A stretch of 64,000 nucleotides of DNA from Prevotella sp. (GTDB lineage Bacteria; Bacteroidota; Bacteroidia; Bacteroidales; Bacteroidaceae): positions 44,179 to 108,178 of the forward strand of contig JAFYZT010000042.1 in NCBI GenBank assembly GCA_017548605.1, read 5' to 3'. Below the pieces are notes generated by a model. That model searched no databases. It saw only the letters and a program-made list of their open reading frames with translations, and was not told the DNA's origin. Of this stretch, positions 26,914-36,563 are shown piece by piece. The position numbers and the translations under genes are program-made. Position 1 is the first letter of the stretch, and every line of letters starts with the position of its first letter.

Positions 26914-28335
26914 ATGAAGCATATTTCGAAAATAATAGCCGCAGCAGCCGTAAGCCTCCTGCTCACGGGCTGCGGGCTATACGACAAGTATGAGTCGCAA
27001 GCTGGCGTCCCTGCCGAAGCCTTTGGTACTGGTGAGGTGGTTGCCGACGCTACTACTGACGGTTCTCTGGCCGACGTGTCGTGGCGCCAGTTTTTCACCG
27101 ATCCGTTGTTGCAGCAGCTTATCGACAGCGTGTTGGTGCGCAACACCGACCTCAATTCGGCGCGTATTGCCATTGAGCAGTCGGAAGCGTCGCTGAAAGC
27201 CGCCAAATTGGCCTACCTGCCATCGCTTTACTTCTCGCCGTCGGGCACCCTGTCAAGTTTTGACTTCGGTCCGGTCAGCAAGACCTACAACCTGCCGCTG
27301 CAACTCAACTGGGATGTTGATGTTTTCGGCTCCATCACGAACAAGAAACGTGCCGCCAATGCTATTCTCCTACAGGCACAGGTGCGGGAGGAAATAGTAC
27401 GTGCCAACCTTATCTCTACCGTGGCTCAGCAGTATTATATGCTGCAGCTGCTTGACCGCCAGCTGGATATTTTGACCCAGACTGATAGCCTGTGGGGTAC
27501 TTCGTTGGATATACAAAAGGTGTTGTGGGAGAACGGCAAGTCATATTCCACCGCTGTCAACCAGATGGAGTCGTCGTACCTGAACGTGAAGACCCAGGTG
27601 GTGGATGTCCGTCGTAATATCCGTGGTGTGGAGAATGCCATTTGTCGATTGTTGTGCATCCCGTCACAACACATCCAACGCAGCTACTGGGGCAGTTCAG
27701 CCCTGCCGGAACATTCGGAAGCTTCCACCGGGCAGAGGATGTTTGACCCGCAGTACATCAAGGTTGGCGTGCCTGCCCAACTGCTCGAAAACCGTCCTGA
27801 CATTCGTATGGCCGACTTCGCCATGGAGGAGGCATTCTACAATACGCAGGCTGCCCGCTCGGCATTCTTCCCCAGTGTCTCACTGCAAGGTGTAGCCGGA
27901 TGGACTAACAGCGCCGGCAGCATGGTGGTGAACCCGGGCAAGATACTGCTCAATGCCGTAGCATCGCTCACTCAGCCCATCTTTGCCCGTGGCAAGATAA
28001 AGGCCGGCTATAAGATTGCCCAGTTGACAGAGGAAGACCTGCAGCGGAGGTATGTGCAGACCGTCATCGATGCCGGCAATCAGGTGAATGATGCTCTGGC
28101 CGACTGTCAGGCTGCCCGCGAGAAACACGCTCACTACCACCGCCAGGTGGAAGTGTTGCGCGAAGCCTACAATGGCACCCACGAACTGATGGACAACGGC
28201 AAGGCTAACTACTTAGAGGTGATTACCGCCCAGGAGAGCCTTCTCAGTGCCCAGCTCAACGAGGCCATGAACATGTATAACGGTGCGCAGGCCATCATCT
28301 CGCTCTACATTGCCCTCGGCGGTGCCACGAAATAG
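26914..28335 (+). CDS. Outer-membrane efflux channel lipoprotein (TolC/OprM/NodT type)
   Basis: 473 residues. The lipobox LLTGC makes Cys20 the lipid anchor. Two repeated OEP halves are visible (about 65-255 and 285-470), with the family features LENRPDIRMADFAMEEA and the QPIFARGKIKAGY segment. It forms the trimeric channel for the RND pump and adaptor encoded upstream. It lies 21 bases after the small acidic protein and 18 before the DUF4421 gene, all in one direction. Confidence 0.92.
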   Translation: MKHISKIIAAAAVSLLLTGCGLYDKYESQAGVPAEAFGTGEVVADATTDGSLADVSWRQFFTDPLLQQLIDSVLVRNTDLNSARIAIEQSEASLKAAKLAYLPSLYFSPSGTLSSFDFGPVSKTYNLPLQLNWDVDVFGSITNKKRAANAILLQAQVREEIVRANLISTVAQQYYMLQLLDRQLDILTQTDSLWGTSLDIQKVLWENGKSYSTAVNQMESSYLNVKTQVVDVRRNIRGVENAICRLLCIPSQHIQRSYWGSSALPEHSEASTGQRMFDPQYIKVGVPAQLLENRPDIRMADFAMEEAFYNTQAARSAFFPSVSLQGVAGWTNSAGSMVVNPGKILLNAVASLTQPIFARGKIKAGYKIAQLTEEDLQRRYVQTVIDAGNQVNDALADCQAAREKHAHYHRQVEVLREAYNGTHELMDNGKANYLEVITAQESLLSAQLNEAMNMYNGAQAIISLYIALGGATK

Positions 28336-28353
28336 TATAATCAAAGTAATGAC

Positions 28354-29358
28354 ATGAATCGTCATAGGTTTCAACGGTCACAAAAAGGTAAGAGGCTGTT
28401 TGTCCTTTTGCCTTTTTGCCTTTTTGTCTTTTCGGCAGTTCCTGCACAGTCACTCTTGCAGCGTATCGACAGTATGCTGACGAGGAACTATCGTAAGGGC
28501 AACATCGACACGGCCTATATCACACGTCCACAGACGAAGTGGACCATTGTGGGGCGGCTCAATGTGTCGGGCGCAAAGATTGAGTCTGAAGGGACTGAGA
28601 CGGAAAGCGGTCGCCATTTCAAATCGGAAATGAAAGCCGACTACAAATCGACCATCAGCGTCGGTGTGAGCTATCTGGGTTTCTCACTCAACTTATCGCT
28701 CAATCCCGCCAAGTTGATGGGTAAATACGACGACTACGAACTGAATTTCAACTCGTATGGCAAGCGTATCGGCTTCGATATCATCTATCAGGATGCGCAT
28801 AACTTTACGGGCTGGCAAGAGAGGGACGGACTGGGTCGCGCCGATCTGCCCGGCGACTTGCTGAAACTGAAGACGCTGAACGCGAACGTTTACTATGTCT
28901 TTAACAACCGCCGTTTCTCCTATCCCGCTGCCTTCACGCAAAGCTACATACAGCGGCGTTCTGCTGGCAGTCTCCTGATGGCTTTGTCGGGTCAGGGACA
29001 GCAAGGCACCGTCAGTGGTGAGCAGGAATTGGAGTTCAAAATGACGAATATCGGCATCGGTGCCGGCTACGGCTATAACTATGTCCCTGCCCAGGGCTGG
29101 CTGCTACATATCTCTGCCATGCCCACGTTTATCGTCTATAGTCACACCTCGATGACTTTCAACGACACCCGTGTGCCCCTGCACTATCATTTTCCCGAGG
29201 CCATCATCACGGGTCGCGGTGCCGTAGTGCGTCAGAAAGGCAATAAGTTCTACGGCATGTCCATGGTATTCAACTTCACCAATATAGGCAACAAGGAGAG
29301 TCTTGCCGTACATAACATCAAATGGCGTGTCCGTGCTTTCTTCGGCTTACGCCTTTAG
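28354..29358 (+). CDS. DUF4421-type outer-membrane protein
   Basis: 334 residues with a signal peptide ending at VPAQ (about residue 31). The remainder has many alternating hydrophobic and aromatic strands (KWTIVGRLNVSG, VGVSYLGFSLNLSLNP, FGLRL end), which points to an outer-membrane beta-barrel. The motif order agrees with Bacteroidetes DUF4421 proteins, whose role is unknown. The signal-peptide codons include a CTTTTTGCC-type direct repeat. It lies 18 bases after the channel gene, so it is probably part of the operon. Confidence 0.7.
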   Translation: MNRHRFQRSQKGKRLFVLLPFCLFVFSAVPAQSLLQRIDSMLTRNYRKGNIDTAYITRPQTKWTIVGRLNVSGAKIESEGTETESGRHFKSEMKADYKSTISVGVSYLGFSLNLSLNPAKLMGKYDDYELNFNSYGKRIGFDIIYQDAHNFTGWQERDGLGRADLPGDLLKLKTLNANVYYVFNNRRFSYPAAFTQSYIQRRSAGSLLMALSGQGQQGTVSGEQELEFKMTNIGIGAGYGYNYVPAQGWLLHISAMPTFIVYSHTSMTFNDTRVPLHYHFPEAIITGRGAVVRQKGNKFYGMSMVFNFTNIGNKESLAVHNIKWRVRAFFGLRL

Positions 29359-29377
29359 GAAACCCTATAAATAAATT

Positions 29378-31099
29378 ATGTCTGAACTGGAGCCCCTGAT
29401 AGCCGACCTTGCGCTTATCCTGATTTGCGCCGGAGTCATGACGCTGCTCTTCAAGAAATTGAAGCAGCCGGTGGTATTAGGTTATATCGTGGCGGGTTTT
29501 CTCGCTTCGCCGAACATGTCATACATGCCCAGTGTTACCGATTTGGAGGGCATTCATCTTTGGAGCGAGATAGGTGTCATCTTCCTGCTCTTTGCCCTCG
29601 GCCTGGAGTTCTCGTTCCGTAAAATCCTGCGTATGGGTGCCGCGCCCATCATCGCGGCCACTGCCATCATCTTCGCCATGATGCTCGTGGGTATATTCAC
29701 GGGTTACGTTTTCGGTTGGAATAAGATGGACTGTATCTATTTGGGTGGCATGCTGGCCATGTCGTCAACAACCATTATCTTCAAGGCCTTCGATGATATG
29801 GGCTTGCGCCAGAAGCGTTTTGCGGGCTTGGTGCTCAGTGTGCTCATCATCGAGGACATCCTGGCCATCGTGCTCATGGTGATGCTCTCCACGATGGCTG
29901 TCAGCAAGGAGTTCGAGGGGTCGCAGATGCTTATGTCTATCCTGAAACTCGTATTCTTCCTCGTGCTCTGGTTTGTGGTGGGAATTTATCTCATCCCGCT
30001 GTTCCTTCGAAAGGTGAGGTCGCTGATGAGTGACGAGACCTTGCTCATCACAGCCCTTGCCCTCTGTTTCGGCATGGTGGTGATTGCTTCCCACGTGGGC
30101 TTCTCCGCTGCCTTTGGAGCGTTTATCATGGGTAGCATCCTGGCCGAGACCGTCGAGGCTGAGAAGATTGAACACCTTGTCAATCCAGTAAAGGACCTCT
30201 TTGGTGCCATCTTCTTCGTCTCTGTGGGTATGATGGTTGATGTGGCACTCATCGTGGAGTACATCGTGCCCATTCTCTGCATCATCGCCGCCATCATGCT
30301 GGGTCAGACGGTGCTGAGTACGGGAGGGTTTCTGCTGGCCGGGCAGCCGCTGAAGACCGCTATGCAGTGCTCGTTCTCGTTGACACAGATAGGTGAGTTT
30401 GCCTTTATTCTCGCCACGATGGGTACCTCGCTCGGCGTTACCAGCGACTTTCTCTATCCTATCGTCGTGGCAGTATCAGTGTTCACTACGTTCACCACAC
30501 CCTACATGATTCGTTTGGCATCGCCGGCTTACGGTGTCGTGGAGCGTATCCTGCCGAAACGCTGGCTGAACAAACTGGAGCGCTATGCCTCCGACAGTGA
30601 GGAGCCGGAGACAGAGACACAAAAGAGTCATTGGTATGCCTATTTGAAACAGGTGGCGGTCATCATTCTCATCCACAGCGTGCTTTGCATGGCCCTCATC
30701 GCCCTGATGCTTTATTTCGGTGAGCCGTTCATATCAGGTCTGCTTCAGCAGCCGTGGGCTAATGTCGTTACGGCCCTGCTAACCGTGATTCTCTGCGCAC
30801 CGTTCCTGTGGGCGCTGATGCGTCAGGGCAGTCGCAGTGCCAATGCCATGACCTTGTGGAACAGTGGTCGCGCCGCTCGTATAAAGCTCCTGGCTTTCCA
30901 ACTGTTTCGCCTTGTCATCAGTGCCGCCTTTGTCAGCTATATCTTCGGCCATACCGTGCGTTGGGGCGGAATGCTTGGCCTCTTCATCGTATTGGCCGTA
31001 GTCTTCACCATTGTCTTCTCACCGCATCTGGAGAAACAAGGAGAACGGATTAACAAAACCTTTAATGATAACCTGACGCAACGGGAGCGTGAAGAGTAA
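29378..31099 (+). CDS. CPA2-family cation/proton antiporter (Kef type) with extra C-terminal membrane segments
   Basis: 573 residues. The first 380 hold the Na+/H+ exchanger core of CPA2 proteins: FLLFALGLEFSFRKI, MSSTTIIFKAFDDMG, EDILAIVLMVML and SLTQIGEFAFILATMG. Instead of the TrkA-N domain of KefB/C, the C-terminus carries about four further hydrophobic segments (about 425-560). It exchanges K+ or Na+ for protons at the inner membrane. It lies 19 bases after the DUF4421 gene. Confidence 0.88.
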   Translation: MSELEPLIADLALILICAGVMTLLFKKLKQPVVLGYIVAGFLASPNMSYMPSVTDLEGIHLWSEIGVIFLLFALGLEFSFRKILRMGAAPIIAATAIIFAMMLVGIFTGYVFGWNKMDCIYLGGMLAMSSTTIIFKAFDDMGLRQKRFAGLVLSVLIIEDILAIVLMVMLSTMAVSKEFEGSQMLMSILKLVFFLVLWFVVGIYLIPLFLRKVRSLMSDETLLITALALCFGMVVIASHVGFSAAFGAFIMGSILAETVEAEKIEHLVNPVKDLFGAIFFVSVGMMVDVALIVEYIVPILCIIAAIMLGQTVLSTGGFLLAGQPLKTAMQCSFSLTQIGEFAFILATMGTSLGVTSDFLYPIVVAVSVFTTFTTPYMIRLASPAYGVVERILPKRWLNKLERYASDSEEPETETQKSHWYAYLKQVAVIILIHSVLCMALIALMLYFGEPFISGLLQQPWANVVTALLTVILCAPFLWALMRQGSRSANAMTLWNSGRAARIKLLAFQLFRLVISAAFVSYIFGHTVRWGGMLGLFIVLAVVFTIVFSPHLEKQGERINKTFNDNLTQREREE

Positions 31100-31103
31100 C
31101 TAT

Positions 31104-33437
31104 ATGAGAAAGATTCTGATGATGGTCGCAGCCGCCGTGATGACTGCAATGAGTATGAACGTTCATGCCCAGCATATCCCTGTTGGCGTCACTTCTTCGT
31201 TAGACTCCGTAAAGAGTGTGCAGCTGGGCATACTCTCTTCCGTGGCCGTCAGCCAGATGAAAGGCTTTCAGTTCGGCGGGTTTGCCAATATGTCGGCGGC
31301 ACCCATCAATGGCTTCCAGCTCAGCGGTGTCAGCAATATTGCTACTGGTGTGGAAAAGGGTGTGCAGCTATCCCCGATGTTCAATATCTCGGCAGGTGAC
31401 ATGGGAGGGCTCCAAGCATCACTCTACAACTTTTCCGACACGCTCAGCGGTATGCAGGTAGGTCTATTCAACCGTACCGTCAGCCATTCCAAGGGTTGGC
31501 AGGTAGGCTTGATAAACATCTCTCGCGACACCGTAGGACACCAGATAGGCTTGTTTAACATCACCCCTAAGACCACTGTCGATTACATGCTTTTCGGCGG
31601 CAATGCCAATAAGATAAATATGGCCGTGCGTCTTCGTAACCGCCATCATTACAGCATCCTCGGCATCGGCACGCACTATATGGGACTGGATAGCAAATTC
31701 TCAGGTGCCTTGTTCTACCGTCTGGGACTATACAAACCGTTGACGCCCCGCTGGACGTTGAGTGGCGATATCGGATTCGCTCATGTCGAGACCTTTGAGG
31801 AGCACTCCGCCGAGAAACCCGAGCGGCTCTACAGCCTGCAAGCCCGACTGAATGCCGACTATCAGATAAACAATACATTCGGGGCCTTTGCCACCATAGG
31901 CTATGGCGATACCCGTTACTATAGCCACTCCAGGCGCTATCGTAACCGTATGATTTTTGAGGCCGGGCTCACCATCCGATACAATCGCAGACCCAGAACC
32001 GCTCCGGTGAGCAGGGAAAGGGTAGGCATAGAAGAGAACGATTCGCTATGTTCATGGCCAGGGAAGAAACGGCCTTGGCTGGCTGTTGCCGAGGCCACAG
32101 GTATCAACGTTTTCGTACATTGTCTGGACCGCTTTATCCTGAACGAAGAGTTTGCACAGACCACCTTGAACAGCATCGGTGATAATTTCAAGAATGGTTT
32201 CGTGTGGGACAACGACTTCTTTATTACCAACCTGTTTGCTCATCCTTATCACGGTAATCTGTATTATAACGCGGCACGCTCTAACGGGTTGAGCTTCTGG
32301 GAGTCGGCACCCTTTGCCCTTGGAGGCTCGCTGATGTGGGAGCTGTTCGGCGAGACGGAGCCACCCGCCATCAACGATATCTTTGCCACCACCATGGGTG
32401 GCATCGCCATCGGTGAGGTCACTCATCGCCTGAGCAATGCCGTGCTCGACGACAGCTATCGCGGATGGCCTCGTTTCTTGCGTGAGGCCGCCGGTTTCAT
32501 CATCAATCCCATCAAGGGAATGAACCGCATCGTCAGCGGTGAGGCGTGGCGGGTGCGCAGTGATCACAACCAGCATCACGACTGGCAGCGTTTTCCCATC
32601 AACTTCACTTTCTCTGTCGGTAATCGCTATCTGGCGGACGACGGCGAATTGTTCCGTGGCGAACATAACCCCTTTATCACTCTTAAGATGGAATATGGCG
32701 ACGTTCTGAATGAAGAAGATAACAATAAACCCTATGACTACTTCGAGGCGGAAGCCAACTTTGGATTGAGCAATAACCAACCGTTCATCAACCGTCTGCA
32801 CCTGTTGGGCCGCATCTGGAGCACATCCATGTATTCGCACAAGGAGTTGAAGGCTGAGATAGGCATCTATCAACATTTCAATTACTACGACTCCGAGCCT
32901 GTTAAGGACGGTACTGAACTCACTCCTTACCGTATCAGCGAGGCGGCCTCAGTCGGTCCTGGCTTTGTGGTGGAGATGCCGCAGGTGGGAGCACTCGATA
33001 AACTGGAGCAACGCGTCTTCTTGAGCGGTATTCTTTTAGGAGGCACAAAGAGCGACTATTTTAACGTCATTGAGCGCGACTATAATATGGGTAGCGGCTA
33101 CAGCGTCAAGTCGAAGACACATGTTGAGTTGAAGAATTTCGGACGATTCATCACTAACATCAGTTTCTTCCACCTGTTCACGTGGAAAGGCTACGAGGAT
33201 AAAGACCTGTCAGGCTATGTTGATGGCACTAAAGACCTCCACTATTTGAACGTGCAGGGCGACCGAGGTAATGCCCGCCTCTTGGTCATCAATCCCTTGA
33301 TAGAGGTGGATCTGGGCAAAAACTGGGGCTTTGTCTTCAACAGCAGCTACTTCGTTCGTAGAACCCATTATAAGTTCTATGACGACGTGAAAGCGAACAC
33401 CTTCGAAATCAAAGCAGGATTATCTTATCACTTATGA
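31104..33437 (+). CDS. DUF3943-type membrane-associated protein with repeated N-terminal strands
   Basis: 777 residues from the ATG at 31104, which gives a clear signal peptide (MRKILMMVAAAVMTAM, cut near HAQ). A GTG at 31089 overlapping the previous gene would add five residues and is less likely. Residues about 35-165 repeat a short 'GxQVGLFNxS' pattern (MQVGLFNRTV, WQVGLINISR, HQIGLFNITP). The middle and C-terminal parts (about 310-500) look like DUF3943, and the end forms beta-strands typical of an outer-membrane barrel. The role is unknown. It is the last gene of the operon that begins at 18084. Confidence 0.7.
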   Translation: MRKILMMVAAAVMTAMSMNVHAQHIPVGVTSSLDSVKSVQLGILSSVAVSQMKGFQFGGFANMSAAPINGFQLSGVSNIATGVEKGVQLSPMFNISAGDMGGLQASLYNFSDTLSGMQVGLFNRTVSHSKGWQVGLINISRDTVGHQIGLFNITPKTTVDYMLFGGNANKINMAVRLRNRHHYSILGIGTHYMGLDSKFSGALFYRLGLYKPLTPRWTLSGDIGFAHVETFEEHSAEKPERLYSLQARLNADYQINNTFGAFATIGYGDTRYYSHSRRYRNRMIFEAGLTIRYNRRPRTAPVSRERVGIEENDSLCSWPGKKRPWLAVAEATGINVFVHCLDRFILNEEFAQTTLNSIGDNFKNGFVWDNDFFITNLFAHPYHGNLYYNAARSNGLSFWESAPFALGGSLMWELFGETEPPAINDIFATTMGGIAIGEVTHRLSNAVLDDSYRGWPRFLREAAGFIINPIKGMNRIVSGEAWRVRSDHNQHHDWQRFPINFTFSVGNRYLADDGELFRGEHNPFITLKMEYGDVLNEEDNNKPYDYFEAEANFGLSNNQPFINRLHLLGRIWSTSMYSHKELKAEIGIYQHFNYYDSEPVKDGTELTPYRISEAASVGPGFVVEMPQVGALDKLEQRVFLSGILLGGTKSDYFNVIERDYNMGSGYSVKSKTHVELKNFGRFITNISFFHLFTWKGYEDKDLSGYVDGTKDLHYLNVQGDRGNARLLVINPLIEVDLGKNWGFVFNSSYFVRRTHYKFYDDVKANTFEIKAGLSYHL

Positions 33438-33581
33438 TTCATAAGATAATTGTAGTTAAGGAGTTATCGCTTCGCGCGTAGTTTATGATTATATTCAACT
33501 TTTTGGTTAATAGACATCAAGTAAAAATATAAGGTAGAATTATTATAAAGTAGAATTATATTCTTAATAAATTTTAAAAGA

Positions 33582-33613
33582 TTTGGATGGTATGCCTAAA
33601 TAGTATATCTTTG
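33582..33613 (+). promoter_or_regulatory. Promoter for the DUF234 ATPase
   Basis: TTTG at 33582-33585, a 20-base spacer, then TATCTTTG at 33606-33613. A near-palindrome CATAATAATTATG (33617-33629) lies between the box and the start codon and may be an operator. Confidence 0.75.
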
Positions 33614-33633
33614 CGTCATAATAATTATGATGT

Positions 33634-35016
33634 ATGGAGTTTGTTGACAGGAAAAATGAGTTTGCCCGTTTACAGAAATCATTGAACAGAGAAAAGCCTC
33701 AGTTCCTTGTTATTTATGGTCGTAGGCGTATCGGTAAGTCAACACTGATAAAAAAGGTGATGGACTTTGACCGTGGTGATATTTATTTTTTAGCGGATAA
33801 GACCTCGGAGCCAAGTCAGCGACAGTTATTTTCTTCCATGGTTGATTTGGTCATCGGAGGTTTCAGTATGGCCAACTATCCAAGTTGGGAATCACTATTT
33901 GTCAGTTTAAGTAGGTCATTGGATCATCGTATAACCGTTTGTCTTGATGAATTTCCTTATCTCGTAAAGAGTTGCCCTGCTTTGCCTTCCATCCTGCAGA
34001 AACTACTTGATGAAAAGGTGTTAAAATTTAACTTGATTATATGTGGTTCCTCGCAACAAATGATGCAGGGCTTTGTTCTTGATGATAAGGAACCCCTTTA
34101 TGGTCGTGCTGATGAAATCATAAAAATGAAGCCAATAGAACCAGCTTTTGCTGGTCAAGCACTACAATGTGATGCTGTGCAGGCTGTAAGAGAATATGCT
34201 GTTTGGGGGGGGATTCCGCGATATTGGGAACTCCGTGAAAACTATGATGGCTTTTATGATGCCATAGAGGGTCTTATGCTTGCTTCAGAGGGTACTCTAT
34301 ATGATGAACCATTAAGACTGTTACAAGATGAAATGCGCGACACCGTCCAGGCTTCGTCTATCTTGTCATTTATTGGAAACGGTGCCAATAAAATTTCTGA
34401 GATAGCCTCCCGGGCAGAGAAACAGGCTACAGATATAACTCCCCAGTTGTCGAGATTAAGGGAACTCGGTTTTATCAGTAAAGAGATTCCTTTTGGTGAG
34501 AAAGAAATGAAGAGCAAAAAAGGATTGTACCATATTTCCGACCCTTTGCTGCGTTTCCATTATCGTTATGTCCTTCCTTATCGTTCACTAATAGAGTTAG
34601 GTAATAGTCAGGCCGTCTTGAATGTATTTAAGAAGGGAGAGAGTAGTTTTGTCGGTCAAGCGTGGGAAGAATTGTGCCGCAATTATGTAAGTGCCAATGG
34701 AATGGATGGCATTATGTATCAAATGGCATCGCGCTGGTGGGGTAGTTATTACAATCAGGAAAAGGGGCAATATCTTCCTGCTGAGTTAGATGTTGTCGCA
34801 GAGTCGTTTGATGGCAAACACCTTTTCTTAGGTGAATGTAAGTGGCAGGAACATATCGATGCAAAAGAAGAACTTGAAAGAATCCAGTCTATCTCAAAAG
34901 GCTTACCATTTGTGAAAGACCATGAAATACATTATGGTCTATTTCTTAGGGCTACACCTATACATGCTGATATTGCTAGGATTATTTATCCTGATGATGT
35001 AATGGCAAATGTTTGA
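33634..35016 (+). CDS. AAA ATPase (archaeal type) with C-terminal DUF234 domain
   Basis: 460 residues. Walker A is GRRRIGKST (residues 29-37), Walker B VCLDEFPYL (about 105). A winged-helix segment (ISEIASRAEKQATDITPQLSRLR) follows, then DUF234 (YHISDPLLRFHYRYV). The C-terminus keeps a PD-(D/E)XK-like pattern: AELDVVAE, then LFLGECKW. Codon use is AT-rich compared with neighbours. It stands alone between the RND operon and tRNA-Pro, with its own promoter and terminator. The function of this family is not established. Confidence 0.85.
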   Translation: MEFVDRKNEFARLQKSLNREKPQFLVIYGRRRIGKSTLIKKVMDFDRGDIYFLADKTSEPSQRQLFSSMVDLVIGGFSMANYPSWESLFVSLSRSLDHRITVCLDEFPYLVKSCPALPSILQKLLDEKVLKFNLIICGSSQQMMQGFVLDDKEPLYGRADEIIKMKPIEPAFAGQALQCDAVQAVREYAVWGGIPRYWELRENYDGFYDAIEGLMLASEGTLYDEPLRLLQDEMRDTVQASSILSFIGNGANKISEIASRAEKQATDITPQLSRLRELGFISKEIPFGEKEMKSKKGLYHISDPLLRFHYRYVLPYRSLIELGNSQAVLNVFKKGESSFVGQAWEELCRNYVSANGMDGIMYQMASRWWGSYYNQEKGQYLPAELDVVAESFDGKHLFLGECKWQEHIDAKEELERIQSISKGLPFVKDHEIHYGLFLRATPIHADIARIIYPDDVMANV

Positions 35017-35040
35017 ATAAGACTTACATGCCCCATAATC

Positions 35041-35077
35041 AAAAGGCGACAAACGAAATTACTCGTTTGTCGCCTTT
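35041..35077. terminator. Bidirectional terminator between ATPase gene and tRNA-Pro
   Basis: AAAAGGCGACAAACGA pairs with TCGTTTGTCGCCTTT over a loop of about 5 bases, with A-rich and T-rich flanks, so it can serve both convergent units. It abuts the encoded CCA end of the tRNA. Confidence 0.8.
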
Positions 35078-35152
35078 GGTCGGGATGAGGCGACTCGAAC
35101 GCCCGACCCCTACGTCCCGAACGTAGTGCGCTACCAACTGCGCTACATCCCG
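35077..35152 (-). tRNA. tRNA-Pro (CGG anticodon)
   Basis: The minus strand folds as a tRNA: acceptor CGGGATG/CATCCCG, D-loop AGTTGGT, anticodon stem CTACG/CGTAG around TTCGGGA (anticodon CGG), T-loop TTCGAGT, discriminator A and an encoded CCA at 35077-35079. Its promoter is at 35180-35211. Confidence 0.93.
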
Positions 35153-35167
35153 AAAGCCTTCCTTTTT

Positions 35168-35215
35168 GGAAAAGCGGTGCAAAGATACGGCTTTTTCACC
35201 ATACCCACAAATTTT
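35168..35215. repeat. 48-bp promoter repeat, copy 2
   Basis: About 45 of 48 bases match 816-863 upstream of the GH43 gene. It includes the complete promoter of tRNA-Pro. Confidence 0.7.
35180..35211 (-). promoter_or_regulatory. Promoter of tRNA-Pro
   Basis: On the minus strand: TTTG (35208-35211), a 20-base spacer, TATCTTTG (35180-35187), about 28 bases before the tRNA 5' end. Confidence 0.75.
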
Positions 35216-35238
35216 TACTTGTTTTTCTTCAAAAACGA

Positions 35239-36540
35239 TTACAGCAACGGCGGCAACTCATACAGTCGCATGTAGTTGCTTCCTTTGAGCAGGATATAGT
35301 GGCCTTGTGGCTGTTCGGTAGCAAGGGCCTTCTTCACCTCTTCCGTATTAGTGAACTTGCGGAAAGGACAGTCAATCTGACCGAACTGTTCACCCACCAG
35401 CCACACTTCGTTGATGCCGGCTTCCTTCAAAGCTTCCACCACCTTTTGGTGTTCTTCCAAACTAGTGGGTCCCAACTCGCCCATGTCACCCAGGATGGCC
35501 ATCTTCGGCTGAACGTCCATCACACGGAAATTGTTGATGGCAGCGGCCATGCTCGTGGGGTTGGCATTGTAGGCATCGATGATGAGGTGGTTGTGCTCTG
35601 TTTCAGAGAGTTGTGAACGGTTATTACTCGGCACATAACCTTCCAAGGAATGATTTATCTGTTCGGGTGTAACGCCGAAGAATAATCCTATGCATGCTGC
35701 TGCCAACATGTTGTAGATATTGTATGAACCGATGAGGTGGGTCTGAACATGATGGCGTTTGCCGTCTTCCTGCCACCAGTCAAAGGAAAGGTAGGGGGCG
35801 CAAGGGCCAATTTCTCCGCTTACCCACTGCCCCTGTCCTTCGCCAACGCCATAGCGCACCTGCTCCAAGCCCTCGGCCATGGGTAAGAGGAGCTTGTTGC
35901 CGGCGTCGATGAACACCGTGTGCTTGCCGTGACACCGCAAAAAGTCGTACAGCTCGCATTTCGTGCGTACCACACCCTCCAGACTACCAAAGCCCTGTAG
36001 GTGTGCCTTGCCCACATTGGTGATGATGCCATAATCGGGTTCGGCGATATCTACCAGTTCCTTGATATCGCCAGGATGGCTCGCACCCATCTCCACCACT
36101 GCCATCTCATGCTCAGCAGTCAGACGGAGTAACGTTTTCGGCACCCCAATGGGGTTGTTGAAGTTACCTTGGGTATAGAGCGTGTTGTAACGCTGCGACA
36201 AGACGGTGGAAACCAGTTCTTTCGTGGTGGTCTTGCCATTGGTGCCTGTGATGCCGACGATGGGGATGCCCAAGGTGCGACGGTGATGACGTGCCAATGC
36301 CTGGAGGGTTTTCAGACAGTCTTCGACAAGGATGAAGCGGTTGTCGTCCGCAGGGGCATATTCTTGTTCGTCAACCACCGCATAGGCACAGCCTTTCTCC
36401 AGGGCTGCTTTGGCGAACTGGTTGCCGTTGAACGTCTCTCCTTTCAAGGCGAAGAAGATGGAACCTTCGGGACAGTCGCGGCTGTCGGTGGTCACCTGTG
36501 GATGATGCAGGAAAATCTCGTAAAGTTTATTTATGTCCAT
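35239..36540 (-). CDS. murF: UDP-N-acetylmuramoyl-tripeptide--D-alanyl-D-alanine ligase
   Basis: 433 residues. MurF adds D-Ala-D-Ala to the muramyl tripeptide in the cytosol, the last cytosolic peptide step of peptidoglycan synthesis. The ATP loop GITGTNGKTTTKE starts at residue 97, followed by ALKGE of the N-terminal domain, MAVVEMGASHPGDI and the C-terminal YNANPTSM with DMGELG. The length fits the family. It is divergent from folP, and both promoters lie in the 128-bp gap. ddl, whose product supplies its substrate, is in the same window at 47776. Confidence 0.95.
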   Translation of the reverse strand: MDINKLYEIFLHHPQVTTDSRDCPEGSIFFALKGETFNGNQFAKAALEKGCAYAVVDEQEYAPADDNRFILVEDCLKTLQALARHHRRTLGIPIVGITGTNGKTTTKELVSTVLSQRYNTLYTQGNFNNPIGVPKTLLRLTAEHEMAVVEMGASHPGDIKELVDIAEPDYGIITNVGKAHLQGFGSLEGVVRTKCELYDFLRCHGKHTVFIDAGNKLLLPMAEGLEQVRYGVGEGQGQWVSGEIGPCAPYLSFDWWQEDGKRHHVQTHLIGSYNIYNMLAAACIGLFFGVTPEQINHSLEGYVPSNNRSQLSETEHNHLIIDAYNANPTSMAAAINNFRVMDVQPKMAILGDMGELGPTSLEEHQKVVEALKEAGINEVWLVGEQFGQIDCPFRKFTNTEEVKKALATEQPQGHYILLKGSNYMRLYELPPLL

Positions 36541-36563
36541 GATGGTGCAAATCGTTACGATTG

